A stretch of 64,000 nucleotides of DNA, taken from the NCBI RefSeq assembly GCF_003369565.1, contig NZ_PIOD01000025.1:175721-239720 (forward strand), given 5' to 3'. Every line of letters starts with the position of its first letter. The stretch's first letter is position 1. This document shows, piece by piece, positions 53,967-63,247 of this stretch. The stretch comes from Oceanobacillus chungangensis (GTDB lineage: Bacteria > Bacillota > Bacilli > Bacillales > Amphibacillaceae). The notes under the pieces are model-generated. The model did no database searches. It worked only from the letters and a program-made list of their open reading frames with translations, and was not told the origin of the DNA. The position numbers were made by a program, and so were the translations under genes.

Positions 53967-54014
53967 TTTGATAATCATTTCCTTTCTGTTCTTTTTTCTT
54001 TAAAAATACAGGTA

Positions 54015-54197
54015 CTAGTTGAATGAGCAACAATAAATCTCTTCATCATCATGTACATAACATTCCGATAATGAAAATGTGCCCCCTTCGTAGCTCCGAG
54101 GCATCCATTTGAATAACGACGCTAACTCTTCAACATTTACAAACTTAATATACCTAGACTTGTATAGCTCTCTTAATTTACACACCCACGATATCAT
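54015..54197 (-). CDS. Small hypothetical open frame
   Basis: Open for 60 codons with a protein-like composition (KSRYIKFVNVEELASLFKWM, SLSECYVHDDEEIYCC) and four cysteines. There is no recognisable ribosome site before the ATG at 54197 and no known family. It may be a fragment of a longer lost gene. Confidence 0.25.
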   Translation of the reverse strand: MISWVCKLRELYKSRYIKFVNVEELASLFKWMPRSYEGGTFSLSECYVHDDEEIYCCSFN

Positions 54198-54479
54198 TTT
54201 GAGAATAGCCAGTAAAGAATAAACTTCAGTAATATTCTATCCCAACTTGATATCCGTGAACTATTGTGAGCAATATGATTGGGCACGATTTTAACTTAGA
54301 TAAATCGTAGGGAAATTAAGCATAACCTTCGGACAGCAGAACGAGCGTGGTGGTAATTACCAAAAATTAACTCTAACCTACATAATAACAATACCAAAAA
54401 AGATGAATCTTTTTCATCACGCACACGTATTACAGTTACCATTATAAATAAGATTAAACATTCCGGGGGGAGTGTTACA

Positions 54480-54986
54480 ATGGCAAACGCTTCGAATCGT
54501 CCTAAGCTTAAAATTCAAAAGACTAAAAGTGAATTCATATGGGATATTATTGGACTTTCATGTCATATTGGAAGCATTATTTTACTAATCGTTGTCTGGA
54601 ATTCACTGCCAGTTCAGGTTCCAGCACATTATAATGCACTTGGGGAAGTTGACCGGTGGGGAGTAAAATGGGAGCTATTAATATTGCCAATAATAGGCGC
54701 CCTCATAATTATATTAATGCAAGTATTTGAGAGATACCCAGAAACTCATAACTATCCCGAACGACTTAATTCAATTAATGCGCAACAATTCTATTTAAAT
54801 AGCAGGAAGATGGTTAATCAATTAAAAAATATTTCACAAATAATTCTTGCATCTATAATATTCGAGTCAATTTCAATTGCCTTAGCTTGGGGGAAGCCGC
54901 TAGGAGGATGGTTTTTACCCGCAGCATTATTCAGCGTGTTTATTCCAATAATAATTGGTATTGTAAAACAGAGAAAAATACAATAA
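54480..54986 (+). CDS. DUF1648 domain membrane protein
   Basis: The protein has 168 residues. A membrane helix at ~22-42 is followed by the DUF1648 signature LPVQVPAHYNALGEVDRWG (~45-63), then three more hydrophobic helices. Members are often parts of SdpI-like or uncharacterised membrane proteins; function unknown. A GGGGGGAG ribosome site precedes the ATG. It lies 71 bases before the prenyl synthase gene. Confidence 0.82.
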   Translation: MANASNRPKLKIQKTKSEFIWDIIGLSCHIGSIILLIVVWNSLPVQVPAHYNALGEVDRWGVKWELLILPIIGALIIILMQVFERYPETHNYPERLNSINAQQFYLNSRKMVNQLKNISQIILASIIFESISIALAWGKPLGGWFLPAALFSVFIPIIIGIVKQRKIQ

Positions 54987-55057
54987 TAGATATATGGTTT
55001 GATTAATATAATAGAAGAGAATGTTCAAGAAATCATGAATTTGAGGTAATGAAAAGT

Positions 55058-57427
55058 ATGAATGAAAAAACAATAATAAATGCTGACAGATCATATCGAC
55101 TGGCAGAGCAAAAGGCTGTAGAGTACTTTCAAACTCTAGCGGAGCAGCATACAGGAAAGACATATGTGCCAACGTTAACAAAGGATTTTGAAGCATGGAA
55201 ACCGAATCATATCCAACGCCGTTCTCTACTATCCTTTTTTACAAATAAAAAGAAACCAACTCAAAAGGATTATCATAGGTATATCGGGTGGTTGGATATG
55301 ACAGGGAAATTAGAGCCTTATCTTGATCGAAGTATTTCCTATATTTTCATGCGGGACATGGGGAAGGCTCTAGATTCGCCAGAGACGAAGCAACGGATTC
55401 AAAGTGTCGTAAACAGTTTGAAAAAGGACCTAACAACAAATCAAGCTAACAATGATGACGTATTTAGCATGGCGAAATTATACCGAAAAGCACAAAGGAA
55501 TGGTATCGAAACCACCTTAATTTGGGTAACTGAAAAGCTTAAGACGGTAACAGCGAATATACCAGAAGAAATGGATGCCGAAGAGGCGCAGCGGAAATTA
55601 ATCAAGATTATTGCAGGATTAGTCATGCAAGAGGTTGAAGAAATGGGTGACGGCGTCTCATCGGAAGAAAAGTCTAGAAGGCTTGAGAGAGCAATTAGAC
55701 TTGGATATGCTTACGGTCTAACTTATCCATTTATTGATGATTTACTTGATTCAAATGTATTGTCTGAGCAAGAAAGAGAGCAGTACTCGGAACTGATTCG
55801 GGTTTCACTTGTAACAGGTGATGTTCCGGCATTAGGGGAGTGGACCGGGAAAAATAAAGGATTAATGCTATATATCCATTCTGAACTAAAAGCTGCTTTT
55901 GAATATATTAAGGAAAATCAACCCGAAGCGGAATGGAAAGCTTTTCTTGAGCAGGCCTATGTTTTCTTTAAATCGCAAGAGGTCGACCGCATAAAGGATC
56001 TCAAAAATGAAAACTATACAAATGAAGAACTGTATATTCCAGTCATATTAAAATCCTCTGCATCACGGTTAATTGTTCGTTCGATCATCAGTGCACCAGA
56101 GGATGAGGGCATTGATAATCGGACATTTTACTACGGTATATACAACCAGCTCGCAGATGATTTTGCCGATATGGTTGACGATCGGGAAGGTGGAAGAGTA
56201 ACACCATATACGTATTACCTCGAACACCATAGAGAACGTCTGGACCTTATCAATCCGTTTGAATTATATTGGACGGTTATCGCTAATTTAATTCATCAAG
56301 TATATGATTCTGACCCGAAGACGCGTGAGGTGATTTTAAATCGTGCGATAAACGGCTTGAAACGATTTAAAGAGAAAAAAGGCAAACAGGGATACAGTGA
56401 AGTAATGGAGCTGTTTTTCTCTGGAAGTCCTGCATTCAATCGAACGGTTCAAGATATTGTTCGTGATGCAACAGACGTTGACTTCTTCGATAAACTACTG
56501 CGTGATCATATGATTAGCAACTTGCGCCAGGAGCGAAAGGAGAAGGAAGAGTTTACAGAAGTTACCCGCGAGATGCGTTTGGAAATCAATGATTTCTTAC
56601 CCATTTCTAATTCTGAAGCCGTTACATTAAAGAATGTACCAATCATTGATGCAGCAAACTATAGTTTAAATAGCAGTGGTAAGCGACTACGCCCAATTGT
56701 TACTTGGTATATGGCCGTAAAGGAATATGGATTAGATAAGACTGCAATCCTGCCTTTGCTGAAATCATTGGAATACATGCATACAGCTTCCTTAATTTAC
56801 GATGATTTGCCAGCCCAGGATAACGCGGATATTCGTAGAGGAAATCCAACGTTACATCAAGCATATAACACTGCCATAGCAGAACTAACTGGTCTATTCT
56901 TGACTCAAAAAGCGGTTGAAGAGCAGGCATCACTTGAAGCGTTTGACGCGAAATCGGTGCTCCAGCTAATTCACTATTCAGCCAGCGTGACTGCTGAAAT
57001 GTGCAGGGGACAGGCGATGGATTTGAAAACCAAAGGAGAATCATTGACACTGGAGCAATTGAATCAGATGTGTTTTTATAAAACAGGATTAGGATTCGAG
57101 GCCGCTCTAATAATGCCAGCCATCTTAGCAGGAACTGATGAATTAGAAAAACAGGCACTTAAAAAATTCGCTCGTCATGCAGGAATCGCTTTTCAGATTA
57201 AGGATGACTTACTTGATGTAGAAGGAGATCAAACGCTGCTTGGGAAATCACCAAATAGAGATGCTAAAAATAACAATTCGACTTTCGTATCTGTTTTAGG
57301 TCAGGAAGGTGCAAAAAGAGAGATGTGGGAGCATTATTGTCTTGGTATGGAGGCATTACAAGATTTACAGCACAAGCATTCTTTTCTGAAGCATGTTTTG
57401 AATTATTTTGTCCATCGGGATCATTAA
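55058..57427 (+). CDS. Two-domain protein: terpene-synthase-like N-terminus fused to a prenyl diphosphate synthase
   Basis: The 789-residue protein is more than twice the usual ~290-320 for a prenyl synthase. The C-terminal domain (~510-789) is a canonical trans-prenyl diphosphate synthase: GKRLRPIV, the first Asp-rich motif DDLPAQDNAD with D582/D583/D588, and the second KDDLLD at 715-720. The residues just before the first motif (A and S) are small, which by family rules favours products of C20 or longer. The N-terminal ~500 residues are helical and have their own acidic motifs, FIDDLLD with D227/D228 and LADDFADMVDDREGGRVTP with D367/D368, suggesting a second isoprenoid-fold domain. Start at 55058 (GAGG 11 bases before); 55049 is an alternative. 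Confidence 0.8.
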   Translation: MNEKTIINADRSYRLAEQKAVEYFQTLAEQHTGKTYVPTLTKDFEAWKPNHIQRRSLLSFFTNKKKPTQKDYHRYIGWLDMTGKLEPYLDRSISYIFMRDMGKALDSPETKQRIQSVVNSLKKDLTTNQANNDDVFSMAKLYRKAQRNGIETTLIWVTEKLKTVTANIPEEMDAEEAQRKLIKIIAGLVMQEVEEMGDGVSSEEKSRRLERAIRLGYAYGLTYPFIDDLLDSNVLSEQEREQYSELIRVSLVTGDVPALGEWTGKNKGLMLYIHSELKAAFEYIKENQPEAEWKAFLEQAYVFFKSQEVDRIKDLKNENYTNEELYIPVILKSSASRLIVRSIISAPEDEGIDNRTFYYGIYNQLADDFADMVDDREGGRVTPYTYYLEHHRERLDLINPFELYWTVIANLIHQVYDSDPKTREVILNRAINGLKRFKEKKGKQGYSEVMELFFSGSPAFNRTVQDIVRDATDVDFFDKLLRDHMISNLRQERKEKEEFTEVTREMRLEINDFLPISNSEAVTLKNVPIIDAANYSLNSSGKRLRPIVTWYMAVKEYGLDKTAILPLLKSLEYMHTASLIYDDLPAQDNADIRRGNPTLHQAYNTAIAELTGLFLTQKAVEEQASLEAFDAKSVLQLIHYSASVTAEMCRGQAMDLKTKGESLTLEQLNQMCFYKTGLGFEAALIMPAILAGTDELEKQALKKFARHAGIAFQIKDDLLDVEGDQTLLGKSPNRDAKNNNSTFVSVLGQEGAKREMWEHYCLGMEALQDLQHKHSFLKHVLNYFVHRDH

Positions 57428-57438
57428 GGAAATATTGT

Positions 57439-57471
57439 AGAGTAGTTACAAATATGTAGCTGCTCTTTTTC
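57439..57471 (+). terminator. Terminator after the prenyl synthase gene
   Basis: AGAGTAGTTAC pairs with GTAGCTGCTCT across six bases, followed by TTTTTC. Confidence 0.7.
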
Positions 57472-57514
57472 TATTTAAGGGTCAGGATATTAAGATGCTA
57501 TATCAATGGAAATG

Positions 57515-57555
57515 AAAAAGGCTTAAGGTCTGACTGTAGATTAGCCCTCAAGCCC
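57515..57555 (-). terminator. Terminator of the yuxH-like gene
   Basis: On the minus strand GGCTTGAGG pairs with CCTTAAGCC and is followed by TTTTTC. Confidence 0.7.
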
Positions 57556-57564
57556 TTGGTAAAA

Positions 57565-58797
57565 CTAATGGGTTTCACTCACAATCCCATTTGTCCATCT
57601 TAATGCCTCTTTATAAATTTCAAACAGCTTTCTCTGACTGATACCTACCTTGTTTGCAAGTATATTTAGCTCGCCCCAATCGGCCCGTTCCATCGTTAAC
57701 GTTAAATGGAAAATATCACTGTATTGTGTATGTTTTCCTATGATTGTATCTTTAATTTCATTGTCTAATGGAAGCTCGCTCATTAATTTATCTAATGGCT
57801 GCTTCATTAATGTATCAATTAAAGAAAGCAAACCAACTAAGAAATAACTTGATGCTTCAGCCCGTTTTCCTTTGTATACCGCAATTAATTCACTAATCTT
57901 CGCACGAATAAAGCAGATCTTCATTACTTCATCCAGTCGATTTTCTTTTTGATTTACTCTTTCACGTAAGGACAGCAGGAATATCCATTTATTTAACTCA
58001 TTAAATCCTAAATAAGCGATTGCTTGCTTGATTGATTTGATTTCATAAATCGATCCGACCATCGGTGAATTAATTAAACGAAGTAATTTAATTGAAAGAG
58101 AGATATCCGTCTCAATGATTCCTGTGATCCTGTCAATATTTGGTTCGGCCTGTGCAAGTTCATTCATAATAAGTACGATATTATGATTGTAAATCGGTAC
58201 ATCATTCGTGGATAGTATGACAGGTTTACTGAAAAAGTACCCCTGAAAATAAGTATAGCCATCTTTTTTACATTGCTCATATTCAGCCATTGTCTCTACT
58301 TTCTCAGCTAGCAAAGTTACATTATACTGGTCGAGCGTTTTTAATATATCTTTTCTCTCTAGGTAGGGCGTATTATGTATATCAATTTTAATAATATCAG
58401 CTAATTCTATCAGCTTCGTAAAATTTGTATCCTCGTCTTGCATAATAAAATCATCTAAAGCAATTTTATATCCTTTCTCCTTTAACTTCCTGCAGCTCTC
58501 AACAATTTGCTCTGAAGGACTCACCGTCTCGAGAATTTCTACAACAATCATTTCTGGAGGCAAGAATTCTGGTACAGAATGAGTAAGTAATGTATCTGTA
58601 AAATTTATAAAACAAGGCTTCCCCTCTGATAATTCTCCAATACCAAAATGCATGAAACTATTGATTACATTGAATGTAGCTTGGTCCCCATCTATATTTG
58701 AAAACTCATTTTGTTCATTGCTACGATACAATAATTCATATGCGCAAACTTTTTCATCGGTATTTAATATTGGCTGTCTAGCTACATAAATTTCCAA
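57565..58797 (-). CDS. yuxH: EAL-HDOD signalling protein (YuxH family)
   Basis: Protein of 410 residues. An EAL-type domain (YVARQPILNTDEKVCAYELL at the start, INFTDTLL, VVEILETV, IALDDF, KIDIHN, FQGYFFSKP) occupies ~1-205, and an HDOD domain ~210-390. The loop after ALDDF lacks the FGTG residues of active c-di-GMP phosphodiesterases, so the EAL part is likely to bind rather than cleave, or to have lost c-di-GMP binding. B. subtilis YuxH has the same arrangement. The start is TTG behind AGAGGTGA. Confidence 0.9.
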   Translation of the reverse strand: MEIYVARQPILNTDEKVCAYELLYRSNEQNEFSNIDGDQATFNVINSFMHFGIGELSEGKPCFINFTDTLLTHSVPEFLPPEMIVVEILETVSPSEQIVESCRKLKEKGYKIALDDFIMQDEDTNFTKLIELADIIKIDIHNTPYLERKDILKTLDQYNVTLLAEKVETMAEYEQCKKDGYTYFQGYFFSKPVILSTNDVPIYNHNIVLIMNELAQAEPNIDRITGIIETDISLSIKLLRLINSPMVGSIYEIKSIKQAIAYLGFNELNKWIFLLSLRERVNQKENRLDEVMKICFIRAKISELIAVYKGKRAEASSYFLVGLLSLIDTLMKQPLDKLMSELPLDNEIKDTIIGKHTQYSDIFHLTLTMERADWGELNILANKVGISQRKLFEIYKEALRWTNGIVSETH

Positions 58798-58929
58798 GAT
58801 GTCACCTCTGTACGAATTTCAAAAAATTCCATTTTTCTCTGCTTTTATATTATAGCAATAATATTAAAAATAGGTAGATGGATAGTATGGATACGCTCAT
58901 AAAAGTTAGAATGATATTTTGCTTCTTGG

Positions 58930-59040
58930 TATACCGCTCCGGAAATACACTTCACACACCTTAGGCGGCTGGTGATCTACCTTGTGAAGAGGGCGCTTTG
59001 CATTCTCATCGGGAATCTTCCTTCTGAATCAACTTTGCTC
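58930..59040 (+). repeat. GC-rich repeat R3, degraded copy
   Basis: CGCTCCGGAAATACACTTC and GGCGGCTGGTGA, with GCACT/TCTC-like blocks after, echo CGCTACAGAAATACACTACG and GGGGAGCTGGTGA of the copy at 24310, but with many differences. Confidence 0.45.
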
Positions 59041-59094
59041 CTATTTCGTAACTTAATCATATTAGCATCAAACAATAAGCATTGATTCGAAAAG

Positions 59095-59121
59095 AAAAAG
59101 GCTATCAACATTGATAGCCCA
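59095..59121 (-). terminator. Terminator of the phosphoesterase gene
   Basis: On the minus strand GGCTATCA pairs with TGATAGCC across four bases, followed by five T. Confidence 0.85.
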
Positions 59122-59125
59122 AACA

Positions 59126-59965
59126 TTATGGTTTTAATACGTGCTTCAGTGGAATGGTATGATTGGTATTCGCCAATATGCTAAACTGATGGCGGTCTAA
59201 AGTAAAATGATCCATTGCATTCCCAATCGTTTTTGCTTGCTGTTGTAAAGATTCATCGGTGAGATCAATATATTCTATCTTAATCTCTGCATCTTCGATA
59301 GTAATGACACTTGTTGCTTGCTGATCTAGCACTGCTGCTAATTGCACAAATGTCCATTGTTCCCGCTCAGCAATAGAAATACAATGATTATGACCATTTA
59401 TATATAATCCTTTCCCTTGCTTCTTGTTTAATATATCCCAAATCGGAATTTCAGGATGGATCGATTGATTTTCACGGTCAGAATGCATCGTTGTTTTATG
59501 TACAGGATGATGGGCAAATACAATAATTGGGAGTTCTCCAGATTGTTCAACGACCTCTGTCAACCAGTTTTGCTGCTCTAAGTCTAATGTACCGCCCCAT
59601 ACATCATAATTTTGTTCTCTAGTCGTATCAAGAAATGCGAGAACTGCTTTTTCCGTAGTAATTGCATGATAACGATTCTGTTTTGTGATGTTGAGCACAT
59701 CATTACGTAATAAACCATACGTATCATGGTTACCAAATACATGGATAAACGGTTTTTCCTGTTCGTTAATTAATCTATAAATAGCCTCATATTCTTCTTG
59801 TAATCCGTAGTTCGTTAAATCACCTATTGAAACATATAAATCAGCTGGAGTAGAAAAAAACTTTTGAATAAATGTTGTATAAAATGTATTCCGGTCATTC
59901 TCAAAAATTCGATTATCTTCATTCAATGCTGAAAAATGCAAGTCACCGATAACGGAAATTTTCAT
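59126..59965 (-). CDS. Metallophosphoesterase
   Basis: Calcineurin-like phosphoesterase of 279 residues. All five metal/catalytic blocks are in order: GDLHF (~7), GDLTNYG (~48), GNHDTYG (~77), HHPVH (~151) and GHNHC (~193). No signal peptide, so cytosolic. The domain resembles CpdA-type cyclic nucleotide phosphodiesterases, but the substrate is unknown. GGAGGGA precedes the ATG. Confidence 0.88.
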   Translation of the reverse strand: MKISVIGDLHFSALNEDNRIFENDRNTFYTTFIQKFFSTPADLYVSIGDLTNYGLQEEYEAIYRLINEQEKPFIHVFGNHDTYGLLRNDVLNITKQNRYHAITTEKAVLAFLDTTREQNYDVWGGTLDLEQQNWLTEVVEQSGELPIIVFAHHPVHKTTMHSDRENQSIHPEIPIWDILNKKQGKGLYINGHNHCISIAEREQWTFVQLAAVLDQQATSVITIEDAEIKIEYIDLTDESLQQQAKTIGNAMDHFTLDRHQFSILANTNHTIPLKHVLKP

Positions 59966-60232
59966 TATAAATCCATCCCTCCATACTCTTTAACAACTAG
60001 TATAACAGGTTATAATTATTGATTAATTAATAAGCTGTAAAAGTATTGTAAATAATATGTTTTATACAATATAACGATTCACGACTAAATAAATGAGTAA
60101 AAGTTAAAGTTTCTACTCGTTTCAGTGGTTTACTTATGAATTAGAATGGAAAAAATGGTAAGATATATATATTGTATTTTACTCTCAAGATGAAAAAATA
60201 GGAATGCGTCTTAAATAAAGGAGGAACATGTT

Positions 60233-60451
60233 TTGGCAGAAGGAAATACTCCAAATACAGAAGAAGTGAATGTTAACCATGCGAAAGTAGGGGAGACAAT
60301 CAATGTTGTAAAAGGTGAACAAAAAGGGAAGAAGGGCGAGGTATTAACAGTAAGAGAAAATTCCGTGATTATTAAAATCGGAGAGAATTCAACTACTGGA
60401 GAGCCCATAAAAACTGTAGTTAATCACAAAAATTATAAACGAGTGAAGTAA
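60233..60451 (+). CDS. DUF2187 (YkvS-like) small protein
   Basis: The protein has 72 residues. A KOW-like beta segment (VGETINVVKGEQKGKKGEVL) is followed by the DUF2187 ending ENSVIIKI and KTVVNHKNYKRVK. Function unknown; probably a small nucleic-acid-binding or ribosome-associated protein by the fold. The TTG start lies eight bases after AAAGGAGG; an ATG inside that spacer is in another frame. Confidence 0.82.
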   Translation: MAEGNTPNTEEVNVNHAKVGETINVVKGEQKGKKGEVLTVRENSVIIKIGENSTTGEPIKTVVNHKNYKRVK

Positions 60452-60463
60452 TTGAATCGAAAG

Positions 60464-60500
60464 ACCCCATCAAATGGTTGATTTGGTGGGATTTTTTATT
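60464..60500 (+). terminator. Terminator after the DUF2187 gene
   Basis: CCCATCAAAT pairs with ATTTGGTGGG (one G-T pair), followed by ATTTTTTATT. Confidence 0.85.
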
Positions 60501-60715
60501 GCTAAGGAAACTATACAATTTTGGTTACACATGAGGCTTAGTGGCTTAGTCGCACTTTTACCCTTGTTGTGAAAGTCAACATCGATTCGCTTTCAGCTCC
60601 CAAAGAGTTCCCATTATCTCCTTCGAAGGTATGTTCACACGTCGAACCACCCCAAACTGCGGGGCACAATCCTTACACAGCACAAACGGGCGCTTGCGCT
60701 TTTGTTCTTTTCCCT
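60499..60715 (+). repeat. Intergenic repeat R4, copy 3
   Basis: Starts TTGCTAAGGAAACTATACAA, continues GTCAACATCGATTCGCTTTC, AAAGAGTTCCCATTATCTCC, GTCGAACCACCCCA and ends GGGCGCTTGCGCTTTTGTTC. It matches the copy at 34501 module by module. The remaining bases up to 60898 (convergent with ppk1) contain no gene; two overlapping short frames here are chance. Confidence 0.7.
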
Positions 60716-60898
60716 ATGATAATGATTTGTTCCATACCAGAATTCAGCTCCAACGAATACCTGTCCAGTATCAATACAAAAATGAGGCATGTACTAATTC
60801 GCATAATTATGATGTGAATTAGTACAAATGTCTGCTGTTAAATCCTCAAATGTATCCAAAACTATAGGAAGTGGTAGCAATTCTAGAACAAGACAGTT

Positions 60899-62995
60899 CT
60901 ACTCCTCATCCTCCAGCACATCATACGCCATATCATATAATGTCATTTGGCTATCAATTAATGTTTCACCTGGTTTTGCTTTGACATAGTGATAGGTTCC
61001 GTCGCTTGACTGCTCACGAGCTTTTACATTGTCTTGAAGGGTGATAGTCAATACTTCTTTAATCCGCTTTTTAACCGTTGTTTCGTGAATTGGGAAAAGA
61101 AGTTCTACCCGCTTCGCCATGTTTCTAGTCATTAAGTCCGCTGACGAGAGGAATAATTTCTCATCGCCGTCGCTATGGAAATAAAAAATACGACTATGCT
61201 CAAGGAAGCGGCCAACGATGCTGCGAACTCGAATATTCTCACTTACACCTTCAATACCAGGCTTCAAGCAACATATTCCACGTACAATTAGATCGATTTT
61301 AACGCCAGCCTGGGATGCTTCGTAAAATTTCTTAATTATTTCTTTGTCTGTTAAGGAATTCATCTTAGCAATAATATATCCATTCCCACGTAAATGATGG
61401 AAATTGATTTCGTCATTAATATAACGAATGAAATCAGTTTGGATATCAAATGGTGCCATGGAAAGATGATTGAAATCAGGTTTTTCTGTGAAGCCACTTA
61501 AATAATTGAAAAAGTTCGTTGCATCAATACCGAATTTGCGTTTTGTTGTGACAAGACCCATATCCGTATATAAATCAGCAGTCGAATCATTATAATTTCC
61601 AGTTCCTAAATGGACAAAACGTTCGATTTTCTCTTTTCTTTTCCTAACAATAAGGGTAATTTTACTATGAGTTTTTAAGAAATTCATCCCATAGATTACA
61701 TGACAGCCAGCTTTTTCTAATTCCTTTGCCCAGTGCACATTTTGTTCTTCATCGAATCTTGCCTTAAGCTCAACTAGTACCGTTACTTGCTTGCCATTTT
61801 CTGCAGCTTGCTTTAAACCTTTTATAATTGGCGAATGGCCACTAACCCGGTATAGTGTTTGCTTGATTGCCATAACTTCAGGATCAATTGCAGCTTCTGT
61901 TATTAAGTCAACAACAGGTGCAAATGATTCGTATGGATGATGTAGGAAAATATCTCTCTTTTCCGCAGCTTCGAAGATACTTTCTTTACTATCAATATCT
62001 TTTGGTCGCTGAGGAATCAATGTTTGGTAGATTAAATTCTCATGGTCAACAAGTGCATCTTTATAGAATCTGAAGAGGAAGGTTAGATCAAGCGGACCAT
62101 CGACAATGTACAGGTCATTCTTATGTATTTCAAGTACATTCAGTAAAAAGCTTATGATTGTATCATCAAATTTACCTTTACGGACTTCTAGCCGAACTGC
62201 AGCACCCCATTTACGTTTGCGCAATTCCTTTTCAATTTCCTTCAGTAAATCACGAGCACCTTCTTCATGTATTGTCATATCTGCATTTCTAGTTATTCGG
62301 AACTCTGTAACAGAATGAACTCGATATCCTTTAAATAATTTATGAAGAAAATGAGAAATAATATCTTCTAATAAAATATAACGATTCGTAGTACCAATCT
62401 GGATATATCTGTCTAAAAGAGCTGGTACTTGAACAATTGCGTTCTTTCTACTTTTAAACTCAATTTCATATGTATCTTCAAGCACAACAGCCATGTTAAT
62501 TGATTTATTCAGCAGCATTGGGAATGGATGATATGCATCAATTGCCATTGGCGTCAATATTGGGAAAATTTGTTCGTCGAAGTATTCCTCTAGTTTATCT
62601 TTTTCTTCAAGTGTAAGGTCACCCATTTCAAGGATGGAAATCTCCTTACCAGCAAGTGCATGCTGGAGTACGTTATATCCTTCATATTGTTTTTCTACGA
62701 GGACATGATTCTGCTTTGATATCGCATTTAACTGTTGTTTTGGTGTTAGACCTGCCTTGTTCTCGGGTTTATTGAAATCAGCTTGGACCTGATCCTTAAG
62801 CCCAGCAACTCGGACCATAAAAAATTCATCTAAGTTTGAAGCAAAGATGGCAATGAATTTCAGCCGCTCCAGTAGAGGGTTCTTTAAATCAAATGCTTCA
62901 TCTAATACACGTTTATTAAACGCCAGCCAACTAAGCTCGCGATTATTATAATATTGTGGATTATCCAGGTTAATGTCTCTTTCTATATTGGCCAT
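60899..62995 (-). CDS. ppk1: Polyphosphate kinase 1
   Basis: Membrane-associated kinase that polymerises ATP gamma-phosphate into polyphosphate, reversibly. The protein has 698 residues, normal for Ppk1. The N-terminal NRELSWLAFNKRVLDEA, the ATP-site region LVELKARFDEEQN and the autophosphorylated H462 in VHLGTGNYN are all visible; the late LSSADLMTRNM completes the second PLD-like half. I use the ATG at 62995 with GGGTGG upstream; a GTG at 63004 is an alternative. The ppx gene lies upstream on the same strand. Confidence 0.95.
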   Translation of the reverse strand: MANIERDINLDNPQYYNNRELSWLAFNKRVLDEAFDLKNPLLERLKFIAIFASNLDEFFMVRVAGLKDQVQADFNKPENKAGLTPKQQLNAISKQNHVLVEKQYEGYNVLQHALAGKEISILEMGDLTLEEKDKLEEYFDEQIFPILTPMAIDAYHPFPMLLNKSINMAVVLEDTYEIEFKSRKNAIVQVPALLDRYIQIGTTNRYILLEDIISHFLHKLFKGYRVHSVTEFRITRNADMTIHEEGARDLLKEIEKELRKRKWGAAVRLEVRKGKFDDTIISFLLNVLEIHKNDLYIVDGPLDLTFLFRFYKDALVDHENLIYQTLIPQRPKDIDSKESIFEAAEKRDIFLHHPYESFAPVVDLITEAAIDPEVMAIKQTLYRVSGHSPIIKGLKQAAENGKQVTVLVELKARFDEEQNVHWAKELEKAGCHVIYGMNFLKTHSKITLIVRKRKEKIERFVHLGTGNYNDSTADLYTDMGLVTTKRKFGIDATNFFNYLSGFTEKPDFNHLSMAPFDIQTDFIRYINDEINFHHLRGNGYIIAKMNSLTDKEIIKKFYEASQAGVKIDLIVRGICCLKPGIEGVSENIRVRSIVGRFLEHSRIFYFHSDGDEKLFLSSADLMTRNMAKRVELLFPIHETTVKKRIKEVLTITLQDNVKAREQSSDGTYHYVKAKPGETLIDSQMTLYDMAYDVLEDEE

Positions 62996-63247
62996 CCTTA
63001 CCACCCTTTTTTCTTGTATTAACAGGAAGTGAGCCCTTAAAGAACATCTTAGAACCCAAGCCTAAGAATTCTATGCAGGGGACTGCCTGAAGCAGTCAAA
63101 TTTAAAATTAACTAACATTGTAGTAATTTCAGATAAATGAAGTTTGACTATATTTTCCCAAAATATAATTATACTAAAAAATTGTAGAATAATGTCGTTT
63201 GAATGTTAAGTTTTTGTATATTTTTCCCTGCTTCATTAGCAAATGAC

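Noticed and set aside
60569-60822. Two overlapping short frames before ppk1
   Set aside because: They lie in and just after repeat R4 copy 3 and lack ribosome sites; the translation is unlike any protein I know.
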